NCBI GenBank assembly: GCA_016297555.1
Contig: JAEDGK010000009.1
Coordinates: forward strand, 1 to 30,702
Reading direction: 5' to 3'
Length of the DNA stretch: 30,702 bases
Source of the DNA: Clostridiaceae bacterium
GTDB taxonomy: Bacteria > Bacillota > Clostridia > Oscillospirales > Acutalibacteraceae
The notes under the pieces were generated by a model, which made no database searches, had not been told where the DNA came from, and worked only from the letters and a program-made list of their open reading frames with translations. A program made the translations under genes and the position numbers. Positions 1-7,404 of this stretch are shown one piece after another (the stretch's first letter is position 1; every line of letters begins with the position of its first letter).

Positions 1-72
1 CTGAGATGTGGCGGTTACTACACGGTTAACCGCAATTCCGAAATATTTTTTAACTTTCTTCTTAATATCCAC
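1..72 (-). CDS. 5' end of an unidentified gene (partial, runs off the window)
   Basis: A reading frame opens with GTG at 72 and stays open to the window edge, giving 24 residues beginning MDIKKKVKKYFGIAVNRVV. A GAAGG ribosome-site-like sequence lies 7 bases upstream of the GTG. It follows the transporter stop codon by about 20 bases on the same strand, so it would be the next gene of that transcript. The basic, helical start does not identify a family. An ATG nearby is in another frame that stops within 24 codons, so GTG is preferred. The call rests only on the open frame, spacing and ribosome site. Confidence 0.4.
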   Translation of the reverse strand, partial: MDIKKKVKKYFGIAVNRVVTATSQ

Positions 73-93
73 AAAAGCACCTTCATTTATTGG

Positions 94-2427
94 TTATTTC
101 TTCATTTTACGCTGTGCGCGCTTGCGCTCAATATCAAGCTTGCGCTCCTCTGCAAGGCGCTTAAGTTCGGCTTCTTCGGCTGAACGCTTTTCAGCTACGG
201 AGCGTTTTGCTTCTTCGTAATCTGCTGTTATTTCATTGAGATTTTCATAGCCCTCGGCAAGCTTGACAGTTCTCAGAGCCGAAAGATAAGGCATTGCAAC
301 CTTGGCATAAATATTCTGAGCCTTGTTAGCCTTTTTCATAGCTTTGCGCCTGAGCTTCTGCTGCTCGGGCGTATCATCGGGCAAATCGTAAGCGTCCTCA
401 ACAATCTGCGGGTCAAACGAAATCTTGCCGTCTGGATAATATTTATAGGCAAGCTTTGCGCTTCGTTTAAGAGCGTTGGCGTTTCTTATCTCCTGCCTGC
501 GCCAGACTTTTTCTTCTTTAACATCAGTTCTCGGCAAAGCTCTTGAAAGCTCAACCGCCTGCTCATAAACATCATAAAATCTTTCTTCGCCCGCTTCGGC
601 AACAAGCTTTGCAAGCTCAAGCTGCTTTTTGCCGAAATCAGTTGAAAATCTTCTGATTTCAAACATAACGAATTTTGCAATTTCGATTTCTTCATTATGG
701 TCTGCGTATTCGTCACGGCGTTTTCTGAGCTCTTTGAGCTTTTCTTTCCTTACTGCCGCTTCTTCGGATGTGTTTTTAGGAAGCTGCTTTGCCTGCCTTA
801 ATTCCTCTTTTGAGAAATCAAGCTTTTCTGCGTTTTCGTATTTTTGTGCTGTGAAAACAGCCTCACAGCCCTCAATGTAGTTTTCAATCTCGCCTTTATC
901 CGAATGATAGTCCTCAATAAGCGTTCTCAGGCGGATAACTCTGAGCATGGATTTTTGACCGGTTTCGCTGACATCATAGAAAAACCAAGGTATAACATCA
1001 ACTGCCGCGCCGAAAACCGAAATTGCGATAAGCACATCAAGCATACTGTAAAGAACGCAGTTGGGATTTTTCTGCTGCATATTAAGCGGCAAATCGGGAT
1101 TATAGTCAACATAAACATCAAGCACGGAATAATCGTTTCCGTCAAAGCCGCATTTTTTATATACCCACGGCAGGAAAAGACTCGTTGCCATACCGACAAG
1201 TCCGTTTGCATAGGTTGAAACAAGCCCGAAAGAGCCGTCAATTCTTTCGCCGACAAGATACTGCTGAGTGTCTCTCATATCGGACTCGATTGCCTTGTCG
1301 ATAACCTCGCCGCAGTCAAGGAATCTGTTGATATAGTTGATAACAAACAGGAAAACAACGGCGAATTTTGATTTATATGTAAGACCTATTCCCGCAATCA
1401 GGAAAATCTGAGCAATATTTTTGAAAAGCTTTATGTTTTTCTTTCCGAATTTCTTTATAAACCACGGTGAGAACATCATAGCCCAAAGCTGTGAGTTGTG
1501 GCATAGAGTGTTAAGGAAGCCGTAGGTTGTGCTCTTGGTTATGTGAGCACGGTAAACGAGCATATCCCAAACATCGCCCTTTGCTCCCTCAAGGAAGTTA
1601 TTCCATGCGTCGAAGCATTTAATCCAGAAAATACGGTTACCCGCAACGCTGCGAATTGAATTGCCGAAGCTCATCTTTGTTATTCTGCTCTTGGGAAGGA
1701 CGAGCCTCTCCTTTGTGCCGTAGAAAGCAAAAAGCGCAAGCGGAGCAAACAGCACGAGCGGCGTATATGTTCCGCGGTAGAAGGTCATTGTGAATTTATT
1801 GGCGTTTATCGGCAGAATATCAACCATCATCGGCACATAGATATTAAGAACCGTGGGCGCCATACTGTAAATAATGCCCGTTACGGACATTATTTTTGAG
1901 CGTTCCTGAGAATTGGGGGTTATAACATAAACCATATTGGTAAGTCCCGTCTGGAACCAGCCTTGGATATAGCCCTGACATTGACCGACAACAAAAAGAA
2001 CGGCTATCATAAGATATCTTGAAACTCCGTCGCGCATCTGCTCATAAGGCAGCCAAAGGCTGATGAGCGTTAAAATCATCGACGGCACGGCGAGCCTTAT
2101 GTAAACGCGGTATTTGCCGTGCTTGCTTCTGAGATTATCAACCATCCATGAGTTGAGCGGTGCAAGGGCATAGCCGATAATCTGGCAAACATAACCCATA
2201 ACAAGCAGCTCATTATTATTCATTCCCAGAGTTGCGCCCGAAAACGCATTTCCTACGCCGAAGCCTATGGTGAACTGAACTGCAAAATACATTGCAAACC
2301 AGCCAACGCTCAGCATCATAAGCTCCTTATAAGGAACATACTCTCCCGGTCGCGGCTGATTCCAATAAAGTGTTATTTCTTCGATGAAAAACTGCACTTT
2401 TTCACGAAGACCGCTTTTTTCTGCCAT
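94..2427 (-). CDS. GPH/MFS-type sugar transporter with long charged C-terminal tail
   Basis: Predicted sodium- or proton-coupled sugar symporter of the glycoside-pentoside-hexuronide (MelB-like) branch of the major facilitator superfamily, in the cytoplasmic membrane. Residues about 35-490 hold many hydrophobic segments (for example 40-60, 75-95, 110-130, 135-155, 220-240, 340-365, 400-420, 458-485) broken by short charged loops, as in MFS proteins. Residues about 490-777 are different: highly charged, rich in Lys, Glu, Arg and Ala, and apparently helical or coiled coil, ending in a basic KRAQRKMKK tail. Typical family members are about 450-500 residues, so roughly 285 residues are extra. The ATG at 2427 follows AAAGGAAG. 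The gene has its own promoter at 2475-2503 and lies downstream of a GH43 gene, suggesting uptake of a plant-derived sugar. Substrate is not predictable. Confidence 0.8.
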   Translation of the reverse strand: MAEKSGLREKVQFFIEEITLYWNQPRPGEYVPYKELMMLSVGWFAMYFAVQFTIGFGVGNAFSGATLGMNNNELLVMGYVCQIIGYALAPLNSWMVDNLRSKHGKYRVYIRLAVPSMILTLISLWLPYEQMRDGVSRYLMIAVLFVVGQCQGYIQGWFQTGLTNMVYVITPNSQERSKIMSVTGIIYSMAPTVLNIYVPMMVDILPINANKFTMTFYRGTYTPLVLFAPLALFAFYGTKERLVLPKSRITKMSFGNSIRSVAGNRIFWIKCFDAWNNFLEGAKGDVWDMLVYRAHITKSTTYGFLNTLCHNSQLWAMMFSPWFIKKFGKKNIKLFKNIAQIFLIAGIGLTYKSKFAVVFLFVINYINRFLDCGEVIDKAIESDMRDTQQYLVGERIDGSFGLVSTYANGLVGMATSLFLPWVYKKCGFDGNDYSVLDVYVDYNPDLPLNMQQKNPNCVLYSMLDVLIAISVFGAAVDVIPWFFYDVSETGQKSMLRVIRLRTLIEDYHSDKGEIENYIEGCEAVFTAQKYENAEKLDFSKEELRQAKQLPKNTSEEAAVRKEKLKELRKRRDEYADHNEEIEIAKFVMFEIRRFSTDFGKKQLELAKLVAEAGEERFYDVYEQAVELSRALPRTDVKEEKVWRRQEIRNANALKRSAKLAYKYYPDGKISFDPQIVEDAYDLPDDTPEQQKLRRKAMKKANKAQNIYAKVAMPYLSALRTVKLAEGYENLNEITADYEEAKRSVAEKRSAEEAELKRLAEERKLDIERKRAQRKMKK

Positions 2428-2474
2428 TTAATCTTCCTTTCCCTGTTTGATTTTGACATTGTTCATTATTTGTT

Positions 2475-2503
2475 AATATAACACATAAATTATATTGTGT
2501 CAA
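2475..2503 (-). promoter_or_regulatory. Sigma-A-type promoter of the transporter gene
   Basis: On the minus strand TTGACA (2498-2503) and TATATT (2475-2480) are separated by exactly 17 bases in an A/T-rich stretch, about 48 bases upstream of the transporter start. The -35 box is a perfect consensus. It lies just after the GH43 terminator, so the transporter is a separate transcription unit. Confidence 0.75.
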
Positions 2504-2541
2504 CCAAAAAACTATGCAACTTGATTAATCGATAAAACAAA

Positions 2542-2577
2542 AATCAGCGTGTGCGCACATAAACGCTCACGCTGATT
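2542..2577 (-). terminator. Rho-independent terminator after the GH43 gene
   Basis: A 10-bp perfect stem (2542-2551 with 2568-2577), extended by three more pairs after one mismatch, is followed on the minus strand by TTTTTGTTTT. It begins 5 bases past the GH43 stop codon, closing the Dabb-GH43 transcript. Confidence 0.85.
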
Positions 2578-2581
2578 GACA

Positions 2582-3523
2582 TTAAATTTCAAATTGCTTT
2601 CTGTCGGCGGTAATTACTCCGTCTTCGACCGACATTCGGCATATTCTGGCGTTTCGCCTGTCGCCGTTAAGCCCGTCCTCCGCCGTATTTCTTGCATGAT
2701 AAACGGCATACCATTCGCCGCCGTGCTTTATCATGGAGTGATGACCCGTGCCCTCCTCCCACTCATTGCTTCTGAGAACGGGGGCATAGGTTTTATCATC
2801 GGGATATTTTTCAAATTTAATCTTTGTCAAATCGGTTTCATCGGTTTTTGCCCTTGCATAGCCAACGAAATAGTTTTCATTTTCATAGCAGGAGCCGCTG
2901 TACATCAGATAATGCCAATCGCCCTCTCTGAAATAAAACGCGCCCTCGACCGTGTGCCAATGAATGCCTTTTTCATATCTGTCACGCCTGAAAATCTCCT
3001 CATCAAGGCTCGGCATAATCATCGGAACAGGCTTACCCTCGGCGGTTTCGGGGTCAAGCAACCTGTCAACGGCGATATAAGTTCCGGGGCGCTCGCCCTC
3101 AAAGGTGTTGGTCGAATAAAAGATAAACAGCCCGCTTTCGTTTTTAACGACATGGGAATCAATCGAAAAAGGATGTAAAAGCTGTTTTGCGTTTTCAAAA
3201 GGTCCGAGCGGATTTTTGCTTGAAGAAACAAACATCGTTTGGCGGTGACCGCCTTTATCGGGAACATCTCCGTAAAACTCAAATGAGCAATACATATAGT
3301 AAACACCGTTAAGCTCAATGACGCTCGGCGCCCAAAAATCCTCAACTTCAGGATAGGTAAAAACTCTGCCCTCAAACTTCCATCCGCTGAAAAGCTCATC
3401 GGAGGAATAAGCGTAAACGCCGTCGCTTCCCGTTGTGTAAATATAAAACCTGCCTCCGCTTTCCAAAACAAACGGGTCTGCCTGACCTATATAGTTTTCT
3501 TTATTGACTTCCAACAACTGCAT
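2582..3523 (-). CDS. Glycoside hydrolase family 43 protein
   Basis: A 313-residue five-bladed beta-propeller glycosidase of family GH43, whose members include arabinofuranosidases, xylosidases and arabinanases. The three expected acidic catalytic positions are visible: general base Asp16 in ADPFVL, pKa-modulating Asp122 in IDSHVV, and general acid Glu193 in VEGAFYF. Repeated blade-like strands (GRFYIYTT, GVYYMYCS, WHYLMYSG, EWYAVYHA) support the fold. There is no signal peptide, so it probably acts in the cytoplasm on imported oligosaccharides, consistent with the transporter next door. It starts 15 bases after the Dabb gene stop and is followed by a terminator. Which pentose linkage it cleaves cannot be told from sequence alone. 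Confidence 0.9.
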   Translation of the reverse strand: MQLLEVNKENYIGQADPFVLESGGRFYIYTTGSDGVYAYSSDELFSGWKFEGRVFTYPEVEDFWAPSVIELNGVYYMYCSFEFYGDVPDKGGHRQTMFVSSSKNPLGPFENAKQLLHPFSIDSHVVKNESGLFIFYSTNTFEGERPGTYIAVDRLLDPETAEGKPVPMIMPSLDEEIFRRDRYEKGIHWHTVEGAFYFREGDWHYLMYSGSCYENENYFVGYARAKTDETDLTKIKFEKYPDDKTYAPVLRSNEWEEGTGHHSMIKHGGEWYAVYHARNTAEDGLNGDRRNARICRMSVEDGVITADRKQFEI

Positions 3524-3538
3524 AATAAATTCCTCTCT

Positions 3539-3835
3539 TTACGGCTCTGCATAATAATCCACCGCAATGCTCGATTCTCTGACGGCGTGCATATGCTTTT
3601 TGACAACGGAGCAATGATAGGGGTCATTCTGATAGCTTTCAAGCGCCGCCTCATCATCGAGCAGGGTTTCAAGAATGATATCGTAGGAACGCTCGGAATG
3701 AAGAAAATCAACGCCGACTTCTATTCCGCGAAGCTGAGGGACTTTGCCGCGCATTGAGAGCAAAACCTCGCGCGCCTTTTCACATTCCTCGGGGCTGTTG
3801 TTTTTAAGCTTGAAGCATACTATGTGTTTTATCAT
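3539..3835 (-). CDS. Dabb (stress-responsive alpha/beta barrel) domain protein
   Basis: A 98-residue single-domain protein of the Dabb ferredoxin-like family. The typical opening MIKHIVCFKLK, the central VGVDF strand with a following YDIIL strand, and the late H-x-x-V-K-K-H region are all present. Family members form dimeric alpha/beta barrels; some catalyse small-molecule chemistry but most have no known function. The start follows AAAAGGAG with good spacing. It lies upstream of the GH43 gene in the same direction (15-base gap), so the two are probably co-transcribed. No separate promoter was found between it and the tRNA gene, so transcription may come partly from tRNA read-through. Confidence 0.8.
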   Translation of the reverse strand: MIKHIVCFKLKNNSPEECEKAREVLLSMRGKVPQLRGIEVGVDFLHSERSYDIILETLLDDEAALESYQNDPYHCSVVKKHMHAVRESSIAVDYYAEP

Positions 3836-3889
3836 TAGTGAATCTCCTTTTCTGTGATTTTGTTAAGGTTAAAAAAGGATATAAAGAAA

Positions 3890-3915
3890 CGGCAATCTTC
3901 AATCGAAAATCGCCG
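3890..3915 (-). terminator. Probable terminator after tRNA-Leu
   Basis: On the minus strand a 10-bp stem with two G-U pairs (3906-3915 with 3890-3899, 6-base loop) starts 8 bases after the tRNA CCA end and is followed by TTTCTTTATATCC. The U-tract is interrupted, so read-through into the Dabb gene is plausible. Confidence 0.5.
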
Positions 3916-3923
3916 TCTTTTTC

Positions 3924-4010
3924 TGGTGCCGATGGCGGGGGTCGAACCCGCACGGTATCGCTACCAACGGATTTTGAGTCCGTCACGTCTGCCAATTCCA
4001 TCACATCGGC
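3924..4010 (-). tRNA. tRNA-Leu (anticodon CAA)
   Basis: The 87-base sequence folds as a class II tRNA. The acceptor stem GCCGATG (4010-4004) pairs with CATCGGC, followed by discriminator A and an encoded CCA (3926-3924). The anticodon stem ACGGA/TCCGT encloses the loop CTCAAAA, giving anticodon CAA for the UUG codon. The D-arm contains the TGG...GGCAGA pattern, a short variable arm follows, and the T-arm has GGGTTCGACCCCC. The long variable arm and A discriminator fit leucine. A strong promoter lies 15 bases upstream. Confidence 0.95.
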
Positions 4011-4024
4011 AAATCAGCTTTTCT

Positions 4025-4053
4025 ATTATATATTAATGCTCATCAAAAATCAA
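4025..4053 (-). promoter_or_regulatory. Promoter of tRNA-Leu
   Basis: TTGATT (4048-4053) and a perfect TATAAT (4025-4030) are spaced by 17 bases on the minus strand, ending 14 bases before the tRNA 5' end. This would give a very short leader, as expected for a tRNA gene. Confidence 0.8.
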
Positions 4054-4088
4054 GGGGTATATTAAAAAAATCCTCTTTTAATCTCTTT

Positions 4089-4121
4089 TTGATTGTAAAA
4101 AGCCGAAATATATGATAAAAT
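4089..4121 (+). promoter_or_regulatory. Putative promoter(s) of the DUF362 gene
   Basis: Two overlapping candidates lie in the A/T-rich gap divergent from the tRNA promoter: TTGATT (4089-4094), 16 bases, TATGAT (4111-4116); and TTGTAA (4093-4098), 17 bases, TAAAAT (4116-4121). Either would start transcription about 20-30 bases before the ribosome site AGGAGG. Confidence 0.5.
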
Positions 4122-4149
4122 AATCAAAACTTTTCTTAGGAGGATTGAC

Positions 4150-5013
4150 ATGAGCGCAAATGTATATTTTTCGCGTGAAATAACACCTGAAAAGGTTCTT
4201 GAGCTTTATAAAACGCTCGGCAAAGAGCTTAGCGGAAAAGTTGCCGTAAAAGTCCATTCGGGCGAAAAAGGAAATCAGAACTTTTTGAGACCCGATTTCT
4301 GGAAGCCCGTTATAGATTATATAGGCGGAACGGTAGTTGAATGTAACACCGCATACGACGGCGCAAGGAATACAACCAAGCGTCACAGGGAGTTAATCAA
4401 AGAACACGGCTGGACGGATTATTTTGCATTTGATTTGCTTGACGCGGAAGGTCCCGACCTTGAGCTTGAAATACCGAATGGCAAGAAAATCAACAAAAAC
4501 TTCGTCGGTAAAAACATTGTTAATTATGATTCAATGCTTGTGCTTTCGCACTTCAAGGGGCATCCCATGGGCGGCTACGGCGGAGCAATCAAGCAGCTTT
4601 CAATCGGCGTTGCATCCTCATTCGGCAAGGCATATATTCACGGCGTCGGCAAGCCCGAGGATATCTGGACCTCCGACCACGATTCGTTTCTTGAAGCGAT
4701 GGCCGACGCGGCAAGCTCCGTTGTCGATTACTTCAAGGGCAACATCGTTTATGTCAATGTTATGAAAAATATGAGCGTTGACTGCGACTGCTGCGCGGTT
4801 GCGGAAGATCCGTGCATCGGCGATATCGGCATACTTGTTTCGGACGACCCGATTGCGATTGATCAGGCGTGCATTGACCTTGTTTATGCCTGCTCAGATC
4901 CCGGCAAGCCGCATCTGATTGAGCGCATTGAAAGCCGCAACGGAATTCACACCGTTGAAGCCGCCGCAGAACTCGGCTTCGGCACACGGGAATACAATCT
5001 TATTGAGGTATAA
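4150..5013 (+). CDS. DUF362 domain-containing protein without ferredoxin insert
   Basis: A 287-residue protein of the DUF362 family, whose biochemical role is not established; many members carry 4Fe-4S clusters. The family core is seen around residues 125-160 (SMLVLSHFKGHPMGGYGGAI, then KQLSIGVAS) and in the C-terminal part (DIGILVSDDPIAIDQACIDL). The four-cysteine-repeat ferredoxin module of many members is missing; the only dense cysteines are the CDCC cluster at 212-215 and Cys222, which might still bind metal. A near-perfect AGGAGG site precedes the ATG. It stands alone on the plus strand between a tRNA gene and a hairpin terminator, so it is probably monocistronic. Family assignment is confident; function is unknown. 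Confidence 0.85.
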   Translation: MSANVYFSREITPEKVLELYKTLGKELSGKVAVKVHSGEKGNQNFLRPDFWKPVIDYIGGTVVECNTAYDGARNTTKRHRELIKEHGWTDYFAFDLLDAEGPDLELEIPNGKKINKNFVGKNIVNYDSMLVLSHFKGHPMGGYGGAIKQLSIGVASSFGKAYIHGVGKPEDIWTSDHDSFLEAMADAASSVVDYFKGNIVYVNVMKNMSVDCDCCAVAEDPCIGDIGILVSDDPIAIDQACIDLVYACSDPGKPHLIERIESRNGIHTVEAAAELGFGTREYNLIEV

Positions 5014-5020
5014 TAAACTG

Positions 5021-5055
5021 CAACGCCGCAGGCTTTTACCGAGCCTGCGGCGTTG
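5021..5055 (+). terminator. Hairpin terminator after the DUF362 gene
   Basis: A perfect 13-bp G/C-rich inverted repeat (5021-5033 with 5043-5055, 9-base loop) starts 7 bases past the DUF362 stop codon. The following TTGATTT is only a modest U-tract. It may also stop any minus-strand transcript leaving the guaB side. Confidence 0.75.
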
Positions 5056-5057
5056 TT

Positions 5058-5262
5058 GATTTATAAAATGAGTTTCGTATGTTGATGTATCGTTTTCATT
5101 AACGGCAATAATGCGGACGCCTCGGTTATCTTCGGAGAGATCAAATTCCGCCGCATAGGTCAGTGCCTTTGCAGCCGTCTCGGTTCGGTGATATCGGATT
5201 TCCCTGCAAAAGCCGTCATTGAAAAGTACCCAAAAGCCAAAGCAAATAAAATAATGCAGATA
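5058..5262 (-). pseudogene. Possible gene relic downstream of guaB
   Basis: A minus-strand frame stays open for about 68 codons from a stop at 5263-5265 down to the terminator hairpin, with no usable start codon. Its translation looks protein-like, with stretches such as REIRYHRTETAAKALTYAA and LSEDNRGVRIIAVNEN, and its codon use resembles neighbouring genes. No family was recognised. It could be the eroded middle of a lost gene, or chance open sequence. It fills the gap between the DUF362 terminator and the guaB stop codon, where no other feature is seen. Confidence 0.25.
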
Positions 5263-5288
5263 TTATTTTCTAAACAGCAAAATACTTT

Positions 5289-6797
5289 TTATCTGCCCTG
5301 TGTTGCCGAGGTTTTGAGCGTTACATCGTGATATCCGCCCTCAACAATACTCGTTGCGGAAACAACGGTAAGCTTGGCGTTCTTCTGAAGGTCGGGAATG
5401 TTGAGAACTCCGCAGTTGCACATCGTTGACTTAACCTTATAAAGGCTCTTTGCAACATTGTCGCTCAGAGGTCCTGCATAGGTTACATATGAATCAACAC
5501 CCTCTTCAAAGCTGAGCTTTGCCTTGCCGCCGAGGTCATATCTCTGCCAGTTGCGCGCTCTGTTTGAGCCTTCTCCCCAATATTCCTTAACATAAGCGCC
5601 GTTAACCATTAGCTTATTTGTCGGGCTTTCGTCAAAGCGGGCAAAATATCTGCCGAGCATCAGGAAATCCGCGCCCATTGCAAGCGCGAGAGTCATATGA
5701 TAATCGTGAACAATTCCGCCGTCCGAGCAAATGGGAACATAAATACCCGTTTCTTTATAGTATTCGTCTCTTGCCGCGGCAACCTCGATAAGAGCGGTTG
5801 CCTGACCTCTGCCGATACCCTTTGTTTCTCTTGTGATGCAGATTGAGCCTCCGCCGATGCCTACCTTAACGAAATCCGCACCCGCTTTTGCAAGGAAGAG
5901 GAAGCCGTCGCGGTCAACAACATTGCCTGCGCCTACCTTTACCTTGTCGCCGTATTTTTCTCTGATAAAAGCAAGGGTCTGCTCCTGCCAAACGGTGTAG
6001 CCCTCGGATGAGTCAATGCAAAGGACATCCGCACCCGCCTCAACAAGAGCGGGAACGCGCTTCTCATAATCGAGAGTGTTTATACCCGCGCCGACAACAT
6101 AGCTCTTGTTTGCGTCAAGCAGCTCCTGCGGATTTTCTTTATGCTGTGAATAGTCCTTACGGAAAACAAAATAAAGCAGATTTCCGTTTTTGTCGATAAT
6201 GGGCAGAGAATTGAGCTTATGCTCCCAGATAATGTCGTTTGCATCCTTTAAGGTTGTGTTTTCGGGAGCTGTTATGAGCTTTTCCAAAGGAGTCATAAAA
6301 TCGGAAACGCTTGTGTCCGCGCTCATTCTGCTGACTCTGTAATCCCTGCTGGTTACAACGCCGAGAAGCTTGCCGTTTGGGGTTCCGTCATCGGTAACAG
6401 CCATTGTGCTGTGACCCGTCTGTTCAAAGAGTTCAAGCACATCCGCAAGGGTTGAATCGGGCTTGAGGTTTGAATCGCTGACAACAAAGCCGGCTTTGTA
6501 GCCCTTTACTCTTGCAACCATAGCCGCCTCATCCTCAACGGACTGTGAGCCGTAGATGAAAGATACGCCGCCCTCTTTAGCCAGAGCGATTGCCATTGTG
6601 TCATTTGAAACCGACTGCATTATCGCAGAAACAAGGGGAATATTGAGGCTGAGAGGACACTCCTCCTCGCCCTTTCTGAATTTTACAAGCGGCGTTTTTA
6701 ATGAGACATTGGCAGGAATACATTCTCTTGATGTGTAGCCGGGGATCAGCAGATATTCGCTGAAGGTTCTTGAAGGCTCTTGACAATAAATAGCCAT
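5289..6797 (-). CDS. guaB: IMP dehydrogenase, Tritrichomonas-like type
   Basis: Catalyses NAD-dependent oxidation of IMP to XMP, the committed step of guanine nucleotide synthesis, in the cytosol. With the ATG at 6797 the protein has 502 residues: an (alpha/beta)8 barrel with a tandem CBS module inserted at about 105-220. Catalytic Cys320 lies in the loop GIGGGSICITR, and the mobile flap carries the Arg419-Tyr420 pair in NWQRYDLGG. The whole sequence, including Lys311 and Glu432, closely matches what I recall of the T. foetus enzyme rather than the usual Firmicutes GuaB with GSICTTR. An in-frame GTG at 6806 is rejected as start because it overlaps the AAAGGAG site (6806-6812), which is ideally placed for the ATG. 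It lies 62 bases downstream of the pyrophosphatase gene; a weak promoter-like sequence in the gap would leave almost no leader. Confidence 0.95.
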   Translation of the reverse strand: MAIYCQEPSRTFSEYLLIPGYTSRECIPANVSLKTPLVKFRKGEEECPLSLNIPLVSAIMQSVSNDTMAIALAKEGGVSFIYGSQSVEDEAAMVARVKGYKAGFVVSDSNLKPDSTLADVLELFEQTGHSTMAVTDDGTPNGKLLGVVTSRDYRVSRMSADTSVSDFMTPLEKLITAPENTTLKDANDIIWEHKLNSLPIIDKNGNLLYFVFRKDYSQHKENPQELLDANKSYVVGAGINTLDYEKRVPALVEAGADVLCIDSSEGYTVWQEQTLAFIREKYGDKVKVGAGNVVDRDGFLFLAKAGADFVKVGIGGGSICITRETKGIGRGQATALIEVAAARDEYYKETGIYVPICSDGGIVHDYHMTLALAMGADFLMLGRYFARFDESPTNKLMVNGAYVKEYWGEGSNRARNWQRYDLGGKAKLSFEEGVDSYVTYAGPLSDNVAKSLYKVKSTMCNCGVLNIPDLQKNAKLTVVSATSIVEGGYHDVTLKTSATQGR

Positions 6798-6859
6798 ATC
6801 TGTCACTCCTTTGGAAATTATATAAATTTTATTTTAAACTAAATCAATAAAGGATTAAA

Positions 6860-7393
6860 TTATCGGCAAAATTCGGCAATGTAATTGTTGATACACTTTT
6901 TGATGATTTCCACTGCCCTTTCTCTGTTCTGAACCTCGTCAACAACTGTTTCCTTGCCCTCGAGATTCTTATAAACTGAGAAAAAGTGGCGCATTTCTTC
7001 AAAAATATGAGCCGGAAGCTCGTTTATATCTTTATAGACATTGTAATTCGGGTCATTAAACGGAATGGAAATAATCTTTTCGTCAAGCTTTCCGCCGTCT
7101 TTCATTGTGATAACACCTATCGGATAGCAGCGCACAAGAGTCATCGGGTCTATCTCCTCGCTGCAAATAACGACAACATCAAGGGGGTCGCCGTCATCAC
7201 CGTAGGTTCTCGGAATAAAGCCGTAATTGGCGGGATAATGGGTTGATGTGTAAAGGATTCTGTCAAGAATAAGAAATCCCGTTTCTTTATCAAGCTCATA
7301 TTTTCTTTTGCTGCCCTTTGAAATTTCAATAACGGCTATGAAGTCCTCCGGATTTATCCTTTTGGGGCTTATATCATGCCAAATATTTCCCAT
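6860..7393 (-). CDS. ppa: Inorganic pyrophosphatase (family I)
   Basis: Hydrolyses pyrophosphate to two phosphates in the cytosol, pulling biosynthetic reactions forward. The 177-residue length is normal for bacterial family I enzymes. The signature DGDPLDV, whose aspartates bind the catalytic Mg ions, is at about 66-72. Other conserved parts are YELDKETG near the N-terminus, HYPANYGFIPRTYGDD, and the later KDINELP region. Many Firmicutes instead use the manganese-dependent family II enzyme, so this is a choice worth noting. GAGGAG precedes the ATG. It begins 11 bases after the oxidoreductase stop codon, indicating one transcript with it and probably with guaB. Confidence 0.93.
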   Translation of the reverse strand: MGNIWHDISPKRINPEDFIAVIEISKGSKRKYELDKETGFLILDRILYTSTHYPANYGFIPRTYGDDGDPLDVVVICSEEIDPMTLVRCYPIGVITMKDGGKLDEKIISIPFNDPNYNVYKDINELPAHIFEEMRHFFSVYKNLEGKETVVDEVQNRERAVEIIKKCINNYIAEFCR

Positions 7394-7404
7394 AGGTTAT
7401 CTCC

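Noticed and set aside
6806..6806. GTG start for guaB
   Set aside because: It overlaps the ribosome-binding site; the ATG at 6797 has ideal 8-base spacing and matches the known N-terminus of the related enzyme.
6813..6859. Promoter for guaB (TTGATT-17-TATATA)
   Set aside because: It would start transcription at the ribosome site itself, leaving almost no leader; the region is simply A/T rich.
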